Source of the DNA: Saccoglossus kowalevskii
Taxonomy: Eukaryota > Hemichordata > Enteropneusta > Harrimaniidae
DNA length: 43,132 nucleotides
Direction: 5' to 3'
Assembly: GCF_000003605.2 (NCBI RefSeq)
Contig: NW_003126883.1
Coordinates: 1,243,611 to 1,286,742, forward strand
The first letter of the stretch is position 1, and each line of letters starts with the position of its first letter. Below are positions 1 through 11,124 of this stretch, one piece after another. The translations under genes and the position numbers were made by a program. The notes under the pieces are model-generated. The model saw only the letters and a program-made list of their open reading frames with translations, did no database searches and had not been told where the DNA came from.

Positions 1-17
1 GGTATAATGTACACTAC

Positions 18-115
18 CTGTCCCATCCTATATCTTCTATCTGTTGTATAAGATGAGTGTATAATCTTGGCATCTCTCCTGTAGTGACCATGCTTTCAGA
101 CTCCAGCATTTTCTC
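18..115 (-). CDS. FANCL: FANCL coding exon 4 (last FANCL exon in window)
   Basis: 98 bp, residues 91-122 plus two bases of codon 123. The acceptor TTTTCAG has its AG at 117-116; the donor is GTAGTG (17-12). The peptide ends with a Y-x-x-LI-x-x-IE-x-x-GWD motif, corresponding to human FANCL FYSSLIEEIGTLGWDK, the link from the ELF domain into the central UBC/RWD-like (URD) domain. The rest of that domain and the C-terminal RING are expected beyond the left edge. The segment between ELK and this motif is poorly conserved, as in other FANCL proteins. Confidence 0.92.
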
Positions 116-238
116 CTGAAAATGAAAAGACAGGTCCCTCTTTTTTTAAAATCAAGTATACCGCTGAAAACAGGAACTAACTCGTACATTATGTTAATTT
201 AAGCCAGTTAACATTCCCTGTCAATCACAGACCATAAT

Positions 239-318
239 GTAATGAGTAGTGTTCCTGGGTTGGACATGTCCGAGATATGGTTCCATATGGGTGGACGGAG
301 CGCAAAATACTAGTCCCC
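239..318 (-). repeat. Degenerate head fragment of hairpin family H2
   Basis: On the minus strand this reads GGGGACTAGT, a GCGCTCCGTCCACCC tract, then ATCTCGGACATG. This is the same order of words as the intact H2 copies near 42113 and 42338 (GGGGACTTAT, CGTCCGTCC, ATCTCGAACATGC). The left half of the head hairpin is not recognisable, so it is a truncated relic. Confidence 0.5.
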
Positions 319-578
319 AATTTCTGACTAAAATTCTCAAGAAACAAGTTTCAGTCTGCCTGAACACTGCCTAATCCTCAGCTCATCTATATTCAACATG
401 TATTCATAGAGGGCAGTGTTTTAAAATTGCAGTAGAAATTATGACAGGTGTTCAAATGCTAATTGTCAGAAGTTCTTGCCATAACTATTTATAGCTTCCA
501 CAGTAAAAAAAAGAAAATGATCACCAGTCGGACCATTAACAAAAAAATAATGTGCCCCTGTAACATACTTTCCCGATC

Positions 579-632
579 ATAAGCCCAGGGGCCTCAACAC
601 CTAAAATCGGGGGAAGTAAAGGGTGGGCTTAT
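579..632. repeat. Inverted repeat ATAAGCCCA / TGGGCTTAT
   Basis: Perfect 9-bp inverted repeat (579-587 and 624-632) around a 36-nt centre. A CCCGAT tract just before the left arm also pairs roughly with ATCGGG in the centre. The words TTCCCGATCATAAGCCC recur at about 25532-25549 in GCH1 intron 1, so this is probably the terminus of a dispersed element. Confidence 0.5.
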
Positions 633-1759
633 ACCCAATGATTACCTCAGGTAAGATGATTTTTGTTGTTGGTTTAACATTGTAACCATCTTACCACTCA
701 TGAAAAAAATATCTAAATTACATCTTTCATTTGCCATGTAGAAAACAAATTGCAAAATTAGTAGTCATTGATTCCCGCAACACTTTTACAATGAAGAAAC
801 AAAAATGTTCATAAAAATACACACATTTTATAGCAATACGATTTTGGAAGGGTCTGTGAGAAAAACGAGAAGGCAAGATCTTTATCAATATCTTCGCTGT
901 GGGATGTAAACTCTCGATGCAAAATTATTTGACCTGAAACAACATCCATTGACCTAACAGGTCAAGTCTTTCATTAACCAATATGCTGTGTCCTATTGAC
1001 AAAATTTTTAGATTAACCACGATGTAAATTGTTTAAAGCAATCCGAAACTGAATTAACAAATGTTAAAAATGTGATCTTTTAGCACCAATTTTGACCAAA
1101 AAAAAAGTAATTTTTTCCCTAAAAACTGGTGATTCGCAATTTTTCAAAGGTAAAATGAATGTGGAGGTAGTATTTAACATCTTTCACGGTAAATAACATG
1201 TCACATACAAAAATAGTTTGCTCGTTCACACCCCATTCATGATTGTCTCAATGGACATGATTATTCAGAAAAGTAAAACTATGTTCAATGACCAGGTTTC
1301 ACGACTTGACGGACACATTTTTGGCATTTCAAAAGCTACCATTCAAAGAGATATGATTATTTCTGAGCTGAGCAAATAACAGTATAGAAAGGGTGCAAAC
1401 TTTGTTGCATACGTTCGTCATGCACTTTGAAATCATTACGAATTTTCCCATAAAAGCATGAACCGAACTACTCTACCAATCATGATTTTTATTCAATGAA
1501 ATACACTTTTTACATGCATATTTTAATACATGTCGTCATGTTTTTTTCATTACCAAGTTTGAAAAATTGGCAAAAAACATTGAGGACATTTTTGTGTTTT
1601 TTTCTTATTTTTTGGAACCAAAATGTTATCAATCCAAAACAAACTGATGCTTTAATGGCTTTTCAGCAACTTGGAACATATCATTTTGCTTTTGAACACG
1701 ACTCCAGTCAGAATATTAATACAAACAAATCTGCACGAGATTGAGAAAGATAGACTCAC

Positions 1760-1877
1760 AATGGTAATTTTCAATTCAACTAAAAATGTCTGTAAATCTG
1801 GACTCTGTTGAATTCTTTGACACACCACATCCTTGCATCCATGCAGAAGTTGCTGCAATTTCCAACCACATAATACT
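1760..1877 (-). CDS. FANCL: FANCL coding exon 3
   Basis: 118 bp: one base completing Arg51, then residues 52-90. The acceptor is TTTAG with AG at 1879-1878; the donor is GTGAGT (1759-1754), phase 0. The peptide has the core FANCL pattern: L-C-x-W-x-L near its start, then a Q-R-x-Q-x-SPDL stretch and F-x-x-ELK (residues 71-87), aligned with human QQRMQHSPDLMSFMMELK. It completes most of the ELF domain. The two flanking introns contain only repeats and AT-rich sequence. Confidence 0.93.
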
Positions 1878-3275
1878 CTAAACCAGACAAAAATAGACAG
1901 CATGGTTATAAGCAGAGGAGAAACATGCGATTTAGTGATTACAATGTAGGTAGAAATTAAAAACAAAACAAAAGCAACTTCAAGTCATATGATACATATT
2001 CTGGGGGTACCCTATATAAATGTTCATTGTATGTACTAAGATAGACAATAGCTGTCCATGTACAACCAAGATCTGGTCTAGAATGGCAGAAATGCTTGAA
2101 TTTGATGAATATTAACATTAAATTGGCTGCCATTCAGCCATCTTAGATCAGAACATGAAATGAATGGACATGCATTTGTATACCAAGATGTAAGATAGAT
2201 GTGTGAAGTTTGATCGGCCAGACATGTCCAAGATAGAGCTGTACACACACTCATGCAAACTGAAGTCAATCTATAAGTCCTCGTTTTTGAACTGTGTTCG
2301 AACGGGAACAAGTAAGTAAGTGTTATCTCTAAATGAAATTGTATATGGTTAACAATAAGTGCCCTTGCATATTTGCTATTAGTCAGAACAAATTCAATTG
2401 ACTACAGTAAATGAGATGGACAATATGCGACTTCCATACTTTTGCTATATATTGTGATTTCTGGGATGTCAATGACGTTTTTACCACATATGTCACATTG
2501 TAAGGTTTTGAATATTTATTTATTTATTCAAGTGACAGTATGCAACATATATTACAGAATACTGTAACAATATGGTAACATACACAATGTGCATTCAGTA
2601 AAATGACATGGCCTTATTTATAGTACTATAAGTCAACAAAAAGAATGTTTCCCACAAAAGTATTTAGACAAATGCACATACTGGGTGTTTGCATTAAATT
2701 TAGATTGAATAGCATGACATGAATAATTCCAAATTCTTGAATTGATAGTGTTTGTGAGTTTATCATTTATCATTTACACAAGGTCAAAAAAAGTGGACAG
2801 ATTTTGAGCAGTGCACTGCTTGTTCGTGTTTCTATATTGTGGTGTGCACAATCCCTTCAAATAAAAGTGCCATCATCTTTCAACTAACACGTACACCATT
2901 CTGCCCAAGCAACAAAAACTAGCATGGCTATAGAGTAATATTTTCATATTTTGGATGTACTATTTTGGGAGTTGAAAACCTACCGGTATATTACAGTCAT
3001 CTTTACTCCCCTTTTCACTTCATTTTATCTGCTAAAATCAATTTCTCAGCTGTCTTGTATAGTTTTAGCTATGCTTTTTATATGCTTTTTGTACCCACCA
3101 CACTCACTCTATTTTAAAAACTGTTTCAAAAATGCCACTACTTCTTCCGGTGTCTTTTGTTTTTTTATAGTTATGTCATACCCTCACCTGTAGATAGGGG
3201 TTAGGTATGCGCAAAAAGAATTACATCGCTTCTGACTATAATTCAGAATTCAGGAATTGAACCAAATCATCTTAC
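1878..3275 (-). other. FANCL intron 2
   Basis: 1,398 bp. Its only recognisable content is an old H2 copy at about 2075-2312. The remainder is AT-rich (for example a TTTA-type run near 2515). Confidence 0.85.
2075..2312 (-). repeat. Hairpin family H2 copy, minus orientation, decayed
   Basis: The head lies at 2275-2312: AGTCCTCGTT on one side and AACGGGAACAAGT on the other, degraded from the AGTCCCCGTT...AACGGGGACT stem seen at 42113. Reading leftward on the minus strand, the body follows the family order: a TCTATCTTGGACATGTC phrase, a TTCACACATC phrase and an AGATGGCTGAATGGCAGCC hairpin-like word near 2131-2150. The left boundary is uncertain. Confidence 0.6.
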
Positions 3276-3334
3276 CTTGCATTTTTGAGTTGTTTATTTG
3301 GAGGTAGTTCAACTTTGAGGTGAAAATCTCTTCC
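3276..3334 (-). CDS. FANCL: FANCL coding exon 2
   Basis: 59 bp, residues 32-50 plus two bases of codon 51. It has a strong polypyrimidine acceptor (TTTTTTTTGCAG) just before 3334 and a GTAAG donor at 3275-3271. The peptide begins GRDFHL and ends QLKNA(R), matching the human GRDFHLR...LQLKNAR block of the ELF domain with no length change. Joining exon 1 (phase 0) and exon 3 (which supplies the third base of Arg51) keeps one open frame. That shared phase is the best evidence that the three pieces belong to one gene. Confidence 0.93.
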
Positions 3335-5869
3335 CTGCAAAAAAAACCATATAAAAAAACAATCAAAGCTTAGAAATAAGTATGATTGAATGTAGACTGA
3401 AATAACTATGGTCATACAAGACCAAAATAATCTGCCAATTACGAATTGCAATACAACAGATCCCAAGAATGACAAAAACATGGATATTGTAAGTTTTTCT
3501 AAAATTAATCAAATCCTGATAATAATAATAATTCTACAAATGTATATTCAAACAAATGTCTGTATAATAAAAACTGTAAATGTTCTGTAGACTCAATAGA
3601 GAAGGAACACAATTTACAGTACACATCCAAAGAACAGAAAATCATGGCCCTCACAAAATATGTGATAAGTATTATCAATTTTTCAAATCATATTTATGAA
3701 ATTTTAACAATTCAGTAAAAACTATAGACTTTCGGTTTTTATGCAATAAACATAATTATATAGACATTTGGAAAGTTTGTCATTTGTCACCTAAATATTT
3801 GTTAATATTTTTTTCAAAATGTATTGACAAATATTTCAAGAGTCCATAGAAATACAGTATGCCAATCTGGATTTTAGGAAAATTGTTTAAAAATGTTAAT
3901 TATATCTTAATATGTCACTCCTTAACTGAATATTTTTTACTATAATTGATGTTTGATACTCCAAACAGTAGACAAAATCAGATTATCATTTATCATAAAC
4001 TAAATATGTTGCGTGACATTCAGTTTAAATAGTGTTTACTTATTGTAGGTTATAAACCATAAGCCGATTATTGTTCTATTAATTAAAACGAAACAGTATT
4101 TTATTATAATAGCTGTGTGGATGGGATTTCAGATCATTATTCATTATTTTTATTTGGGAACTATTTACTTGTGCCGGGAGCACTCCGCGGAGAAGACAAG
4201 AAGGCACGATTGGCGACACAATGTGTGAGAGTCATAGCCGAAAACTAGATGACAAATCAAGTCCGGGAGTCCACATATGTAGTACACCTGAAGTAATAGC
4301 GTTTTCAAGCTCACTTGGAAGAAGTTTCATCCTGTTTAAGAGATAACTAAAAGGAATCGTCATACATCCTGAAGTCAGTAACTGTGAATACAACTCTCCG
4401 TAGGTGAATGTCCCATGATGCATCGCGAGGAGAGCTAAACATGGCCGCCTCCATGCTACGCTAGCATGTTGTGCGATTGATTGAACTTGTCACGTAAATC
4501 ATTAAGCTGACGTCCTGTTCTTCGTTAATCAGGGATCACAAGCAACCTATTCTCGCCTAACAACTGACTGCTGTTTCTGATGCCTGTCAGTGAGTATGAT
4601 TAATGAAAGCCTTTGCGAATATCCATGAACGTGGAGCTACGCTAATTCATAGCAACCGAATCAAACCAAACCAACATATAGATACATGTTAGTAACATTG
4701 GCCTATCAACTCTGAATTCAGACGAGTCGTGAACACCGTTAGTCTGTGCCGTGAGCTACAATATCCAGTCGTGTGTCGTAACTGATCTATGACACGTGTG
4801 TGTTTCTTTCGTACTACTACTACGTTGTTTAGAACACCAAAGTGAAGCGTCGGTGAGCCTTCTATAACCAAAACACTGATTGAACTCTCTCTGTAATATC
4901 CCACCATGCAATTGTAATGAGTTATTACATTTATTTGTGTGATTTTTGTTTTGGATCTCTTGTATAATATTCAAGCTGATCAATACTGTGACCTTGTCAT
5001 TGAGTGATTATTGTATTGTTATCACTTTATAAGTTTAGCTAATATCTTTGTAGTGTGTTACCATGGCTGTAGGCCTGGGCAATTAATAAGGTGTAGCATT
5101 TATTGTAATTATATCACACTGCTAAGTGCTGATCATTTGAACCGGTTTGTGTAAATTACATAGGGTTTTGCTCCTTCTCATATTTTGACGTATTATCATT
5201 TGTTGGTACTCGCAAAGTACGGGTCAACTCAATTTGTACTGATTTTATTCATGCTCCCTTTGTCGAACGTGTGAGCAACCCTTACATGTATGTAGTTTGA
5301 AATCTTGCATGGTCTAACATTGCTATTCCTTAGCATTGACTATATCCAATTGTTAGTGCGCCCTCTATTATAATTGAGGAATTATTGTTATTCTCTGCCA
5401 GTGTATACTTGGGCATTGCATTCGTTATTGTGTAAAAGATAATACATTTGTTGAAGCGATAGATATCACTCTGCATCTTAATTTGTTGTATGTTGTGAGA
5501 CCGACGGGACATCTGGCAGACGTACCCCTGGTAAATTGTACTCGTGCTAGTCTATTTTGAGAGGGACTTATATTGTCGTTTCATTCTGACCTCTCTGTAA
5601 AATGGTAACATATGCACCAAAACATCCAATGCACATGCATATACGAGAATTTCATTGTTTCATCAAACAAATACACATATGTGTGCTACAAGAACTGTGA
5701 TTCAGTTCATCATAATCACAGTCTAATATATCCACCGGTATATAGAATATCAAATAAAACACTGAAAAATACATGTCCTCATCCACATTGCATCTTTAGT
5801 TTTCAGTAAAAAGAATACAATATAAGGTGCATGTAAAAAAATCATGTGATAGAGAAGACATAAACTTAC
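3335..5869 (-). other. FANCL intron 1
   Basis: 2,535 bp. The middle (about 4180-5520) is visibly less AT-rich and richer in CpG than its surroundings and is described separately; the rest is AT-rich. No coding exon is required here, because exons 1 and 2 join directly in frame and match the family without a gap. Confidence 0.8.
4183..4570. promoter_or_regulatory. CpG-richer island in FANCL intron 1 (candidate promoter/enhancer or relic exon)
   Basis: Contains CTCCGCGGAG (4183-4192, perfect palindrome), a GGCCGCC word next to an ATG on each strand (4441-4455), CATGCTA-CGC-TAGCATG (4452-4468, perfect inverted repeat) and a CRE-like TGACGTC (4508-4514). A 63-codon minus-strand ORF (4423-4232) starts from one of these ATGs but resembles no family I know. 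The composition contrasts sharply with the flanking AT-rich intron. Function is inference only; it could also be an old insertion. Confidence 0.3.
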
Positions 5870-5962
5870 AGACACCGTTATGAATCCTTCATATTGAGTT
5901 TTACATTTATCTTGTGGAATCAAGTGTGGACAAATAGACATTATACTTCTTGGAGTTACCAT
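5870..5962 (-). CDS. FANCL: FANCL coding exon 1 (start codon; E3 ubiquitin ligase FANCL, partial gene)
   Basis: Encodes residues 1-31. The peptide keeps the FANCL N-terminal signature: a CPxLIPQ segment, then K-T-x-YEGFI (residues 21-28), like the human N-terminus of nearly the same length (32 residues to this point). In known FANCL this is the start of the ELF (E2-like fold) domain; the protein is the RING-type E3 of the Fanconi core complex that, with UBE2T, monoubiquitinates FANCD2 and FANCI in the nucleus. The ATG at 5962-5960 is chosen because an in-frame TGA lies just upstream and the length fits the family. The exon ends with a consensus donor (GTAAGT, 5869-5864) in phase 0. Upstream, two possible 3' splice sites (exon beginning at 6001 or 5984) suggest a separate 5' UTR exon farther right. 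The gene runs leftward through exons 2-4 and leaves the window. Confidence 0.93.
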
Positions 5963-6462
5963 GATGATATAGTTTGGTGGTCAACTGACAAAATTTTCAT
6001 TCTAGTACAAAAAGAACAATAGTATAATTACGTGAAATGTTTCACACTTCAGAATATTGTAGCAGAGCATGAAAATATTTTTGATTCTGATAAAATCCAT
6101 GATAATGAGAAACATTGTTGATACCACTTGCTCAGAACATAAAATCTTAATTTGTTTTTATCTATTTTTTTGTTTTGCTTCAAAATTTTTATTCTGTGAA
6201 TCTTTTTGCCTCCATCAAAAGATAATACTTGATATAGAAATATTGCTGGGTATAATATTAAATGTATTAAGTGAAATCTAACTCTTTTACACAGCTTAAG
6301 TTACCTTCCCACTGCAAGCATGTATAACAAGCAGAACACCTTCCACTGATTATTGTGACAATGATGATAAATGATTTGAAGTACCTTGTAGATATTTACT
6401 ACCTTATACTAAAATATGTTTGGATATTTAGATATTCACCCAAAGAGTTCATAATATGTATA
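5963..6462 (-). other. FANCL 5' flank / 5' UTR region
   Basis: AT-rich, with no CpG-rich promoter and no TATA box that I would trust. Two plausible minus-strand 3' splice sites precede the start codon: CTTTTTGTACTAG (exon from 6001) and TTTTGTCAG (exon from 5984). The true transcription start may therefore lie farther right with a spliced 5' UTR. Confidence 0.4.
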
Positions 6463-7614
6463 AACAAGCAGCCTGTCGGCTGAGATAGCTCCGCTGTTAG
6501 CAATGCACATTTCAATTAAAGAACTGAAGATATCATTAGAAAATGAACAATATGTATAGTATCAAAGCAAAGGACCTTGCTGTTTTCAACAAGAATTCAA
6601 AAATATCACTTTTCACCAAAAATGACAAAAATAATCATCAAAATTAAGTAATTGAAGATATCACCACGAAATTAACAAGGTCCACATGTAATACCTATAT
6701 ATGTAATATAAAAGCAATCAGACTTGCGGTTTTTAACAAGAAGTCGAAAATCTCACTTTTTACCAAAAATGACAAAAATATTCACCAAAATTAAAGATAT
6801 CATTACAAAATGAACAAATCTGAGAGAGGTCCACATGTAGTACCTATGTATGTAATATAAAAGCATTTGGACTTGCGGTTTTCAACAAGAAGTTGAAAAT
6901 ATCACTTTTTACCAAAAATGACAAAAATATTCACCAAAATTAGAGAATTAAAGATATCATTACAAAATGAACAAATCTGAGACAGGTCCACTTGTAGTAC
7001 CTATGTATGTAATATCAAAGCAATTGGACTTGCGGTTTTTAACAAGAAGTTGAAAATATCACTTTTTACCAAAAATACCAAAAATATTTACCAAAATTAG
7101 AGAATTGAAGATATCATTACAAAATGAACAAATCTGAGAGAGGTCCACATGTAGTACCTATATATGTAATATCAAAGCAATTGAACTTGCGGTTTTTAAC
7201 AAGAAGTCGAAAATATCACTTTTTACCAAAAATATTCACCAAAACTAGAGAACTAAAGATATCATTACAAAATGAACAAATCTGAGAGAGTTCCACATGT
7301 AGTACCTATATATGTAATATCAAAGCAATTGGACTTGCGGTTTTTAACAAGAAGTCGAAAATATCACTTTTTACTAAAAATGACAAATATATTCACCAAA
7401 ATTAGAGAATTAAAGATATCATTACAAAATGAACAAATCTAAGAGAGGTCTACCCAAGGTACATATACACCAAGTATCAAAGCATTCAGGCTTGTAGTTT
7501 TCAAGAAGAAGTCAAAAAAGTAAAACATTGACACGAACGACGGACGCCAGACGACGCCGACGGACAATAACTCATATGATATGCTCCGCTCGACAAAGTC
7601 GACAGCGGAGCTAA
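6463..7614 (-). mobile_element. Helentron/DINE-1-like nonautonomous element, family H1 copy A
   Basis: Read on the minus strand. The 5' end (7614) starts TTAGCTCC and folds into a hairpin (outer arms AGCTCCGCT and AGCGGAGC, inner CGAC/GTCG, loop TTT). A GTCCGTCGGCGTCGTC tract follows, then about seven tandem units of roughly 157 bp (anchors GAAGATATCATT near 6525, 6654, 6787, 6950, 7107, 7254 and 7411). The 3' end has the subterminal ACAGCGGAGCT, the short palindrome CAGCCGACAGGCTG and a CTTGTT tail. Hairpin ends, short subterminal inverted repeats, a variable-copy tandem core and insertion beside T runs are the features described for nonautonomous Helentrons. No replication-helicase coding region is present, so the class is inferred from structure. 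Confidence 0.6.
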
Positions 7615-8004
7615 CAAAGTTGTTTTACAGATCTCAACAAATACTGAGATTTTAAGATCGATTTTTGATGTGAAAAATATTTGCTTTTAATTGAAGATAA
7701 TTCTGCACTATGCCAGCTTAGAACATCATCCCACAACTTTCGGGTTGAATCTGATCGTAAATTAAACATACAGAGGATTATGAGAATTGGTAAATTATGT
7801 AATTTAGGGTTGGTTGAGGATGTTTTCCATGTTATGAAAATCTTGGAAAAAAATATTCACCTATATTCTATCAGTCAAATCAGACATATAACGCAGTTTG
7901 ACAACTTATCTATAAGTTCAAATTTCAAAATTTGTATTCTTAGGTTCTAAACAGAGAAAATCCAGTTAACCAGTTGTGACTTGTAGGTTCAATGATTAAT
8001 TAAA
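7615..8004. other. Unassigned AT-rich spacer
   Basis: No gene, splice-flanked exon or recognisable repeat. A 270-nt open frame at 7681-7950 begins at TTG rather than ATG and shows no family resemblance. Confidence 0.7.
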
Positions 8005-9600
8005 GGACTCCCTCTGTATTTTTGATTTATTGTACCATAGGCCTGAGGTCATTGTACTGAATAAATTCATATCAAATCCCCACTTCCAGTCCAGTTAGAC
8101 TTAAAATACACCATGAATATTCACTTTTGAGATATAATTTTTAGTATGTGTTGGTTCTTGAATATTTCAGCTTCGTCGTTCTGTACTTCGTTCAGTAATT
8201 TAGAATCCCAAATTGCATAAAAATAGTTTTGCAATTTTGACATGGAAAATGCCTAGGGTAAATTATTTGCTGAGGGACGGCCGCTTAGGTATGTGCACTT
8301 GCAGCACATGAACCTAAAAGCGTTAGGTAATCAAACAAGAAAATGATGTTTACATAAAGTACGTTCAAGGTCTTCACTTTTTCATAGCATAAAAATGATT
8401 TACACCCTCGCTTATTGTGACACCCTAAAATCGAATCATTTCCATTTCCCTCAAAAGTCAACAATGGTTTAGTGCCCTATTTTACGCTACGTCTCAAAAC
8501 ACTTTTTTATGCTTCACATGTTTATTTGCCTTCAATTACGTTTTGGTGGTTGTCACTGTCATTCGTGGAATCTTGTCGATAACACTTTGGTTCCAATTCA
8601 CGTAGCTAAGGAAATTCAAAAAAATGAATTGCAAATTTTTACCTTTGTTGCCATGTTCACGATTCACTTCCCAGATCTTTGTTTCCCGAGCACCTCGAAT
8701 AATAATAAATCTAATAAAATAATCTAACCGCTGGGCTAAATTAATGACATAACCAAAAATTCATATCAGATTGGGGGAAAATCGTTCGTTTTTGGAACCG
8801 CAAGGGCGATAAGACTAGACTTTCAAAGATACAGGTCATTTCAAACCAACAGTTTCTTTTGTTTTGAGTTTGTTGTTAGCCAGGAACATAACCCACCATT
8901 TTGGTTAATATAGAACATGTTCTATTCATGGATTTTGATGTGCCAGCCCATAGACATGTATTTTTAAGGTCTATGGCCAATCGAGCAATTTTAACAATTT
9001 CTTAATGTAACATATCTTATATGAATATTTATACTACAATTTTATGTTTCTGAACAATCCGATATTTATGCTGGAGCATACAGTACAATGAACAGTCCTG
9101 GATACGATATATTACAAAATGCAAATAGAATACCTATTTAACCATTGTTGATTTTGCACGAAAGTCAACGAACACAAAACAAATGACTGACAACAATCGC
9201 CAAGCACACTACACAGTGTAGTCTAATCAGCAAAAAATAGATACTATGGACCCCATGAAAATGAAAATGTAAATATAAAATAAATGTCAGTGAATACAAT
9301 ATTTGTTTTTAAAAATACTGCATCACCATGGATCTCCGCCAGTTGTGAACTTTAAATCTCATTTTAATGATTACCGCATAAAGTTACACAGGGGAAATGC
9401 CTCATGGAATGGAAATATAATGCTTTCTTTTGTCCAGGTTATATGATAAATTTGTTGATTGTGTATGTATTAAAATATGCAATCATAGTACACATGCAAA
9501 GTAAACAAAATTGTGTGAATTTGTATTGGTTGTGGAATTTCCAAGCCAGTTCATAAAATTCTAAATAACGTTTTCTCATTCAGTGTGTATCATTTATGCA
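8005..9600 (+). repeat. Left arm of giant diverged inverted repeat
   Basis: Matches the reverse complement of the right arm in the same order over its whole length. Anchors: 8256-8323 with 14088-14172 (shared words TTATTTGCTGAGGGA, CGCTTAGGTATGTGCAC and GCAGCACATGAACCTAAAA); 8556-8600 with 13866-13915; 9237-9310 with 12627-12703 (shared AAATAAATGTCAGTGAATA); 9428-9456 with 12475-12505; 9515-9590 with 11055-11115. Identity looks roughly 70-80% in the good blocks by eye. No coding sequence is evident. Confidence 0.75.
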
Positions 9601-9725
9601 TATAATTACATATTTCATATACTTTGTATTATCTATGTTAATGTATTAATATTTAAATGCAGATCATTCCAAAAGTAATAAACAATATTTTGCATAATCC
9701 CTTTACAATCAGTCTAGTCTACATA

Positions 9726-10807
9726 GTATGAAAAGACAAGTTTCTGCCACTCACCGCAAAAGCCACTCACCGCGAAAGCTACAAGTGTGGCAAATAAAAT
9801 ATACCGGTATATTACATTTAGCCACATTAGATTTCAGATAGCACATTGGCTAGCCCAGGTTATGGGCAGCACTAACAATGGTTTGGCCATAAATCTTGAA
9901 ATATTAGAGCAATGCATCATCGCAAACCATGCCCTCTTTCAGCAACTGTTGGTTGCCTCCAACATCACAAACCTCGCCCACTTTCGGCAACTGATGGTTG
10001 TCTCTAAGAAAAGTGGGGCGAAAAAAATACTCTGGCGGGCAAGAATGCTTTGAGTGGGGCGGAAAAAAGAAAATGTAGCAATGAAGCTATAAGTACATGA
10101 TCATTTTTTTAGTGAAGTGACAGGGACGGATAGTTCTACTTAATGTGTCATTGATTTTCTGCAAATTATACATTGTTGAAATTCAACTTTCAGTTTTTAT
10201 ATTTTACATTTTTGTTGACACTACTGTATTATAAGCTTCTGTACTGATTTTGGATTACCGGTACCTACCGTATTATGTTAGTGTGTTTAGGCAATGAATA
10301 TCCACCACAGATGACGGGCTGTACTTCAGTGTAACTGCATTACTTCTGGGCTAAGAAAGTAACACTGTGGTCAGACCCCTTTCAGCGATAAAGGCAAAAA
10401 AAAAAACATATTATAAAAATTCATTTTAAGTTTTTATTCTGTTAACATAATACATTGGAGTGGTACACTCATGTACTTTTTTGTTTGTTGTTTCAAAAGA
10501 GATTTTTTGTCTTTGCTGTACTTTATCTTGAAAGGCATCAGTGCTCATATCTTATCAGCTGTGTGTAAAATACAAACAGATATCTTATTAGGAAGTGGCC
10601 CAACTCAAAACTATTTACCCTCAGTTCAGTTATGTTTGTTAATCCTGAGTATTAATGAGAATCATTCATGGGGTGTACACTGGGTAAACAAAAACTTGAA
10701 TATTTGTTTGCACACAAGAAAAAAACAGTTAACTTGTACAAAATTGTTTTTTTCAATAAATTAGTAGCTTCGCGATGAGTGGCTTTCGTGGTGAGTGGCT
10801 TTCATAC
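9726..10807. mobile_element. TA-flanked TIR transposon in the loop of the giant inverted repeat
   Basis: The left terminus GTATGAAA (9726) and right terminus TTTCATAC (ending 10807) are inverted repeats, each flanked by TA (9724-9725 and 10808-10809). The inverted match continues inward as CCACTCACCGCGAAAGCTAC on the left against GTAGCTTCGCGATGAGTGG on the right, with a 12-nt insertion in the left arm. The interior has a duplicated word pair (CTTTCAGCAACTGTTGGTTG near 9941 and CTTTCGGCAACTGATGGTTG near 9981). No transposase frame is seen. A TA duplication is typical of Tc1/mariner-type elements, but the superfamily is inferred. Confidence 0.7.
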
Positions 10808-11124
10808 TAACTGGTCCTTTTACCAGAGTTAAGAATTAATGTTGTATGTATATATGGTGCTAATTTGGGAATACCATCTTTGGAACTGTTAATTTGCCCT
10901 TATGTATAACTCATTGAGTAATGAAATAAAGAAATGTATACATGTATATATTTTAATTATTAATAAAACTGATTAAAATTGAAGGAAATTATAAAATAAA
11001 ATATTCCATCAGTGCCACTTCTCGATGGGTGTATTTCGCAGTCAGTGTTATTAAAGAAAATATTTGCTCACAATCTTATAAACTGACTTGGCAATTCCCA
11101 CTACCAATAAGATATGTGTACTTA

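Larger units (their letters stand above)
116..1759 (-). other. FANCL intron 3, AT-rich with two repeat scraps
   Basis: 1,644 bp between exons 3 and 4. Apart from a hairpin-family scrap (about 239-318) and an inverted repeat around 579-632, I see only AT-rich sequence with homopolymer runs. The short ORFs here show no family resemblance. Confidence 0.85.

Noticed and set aside
4232-4423. 63-codon minus ORF as an extra FANCL exon
   Set aside because: FANCL exons 1 and 2 join in phase without it and match the human protein with no missing residues; there are no splice sites in the right phase.
6463-7614. Regularly spaced repeats as a CRISPR array or satellite
   Set aside because: The units are about 157 bp with no unique spacers, have defined hairpin ends and recur in three other places, so they are a mobile element; the genome is also clearly animal.
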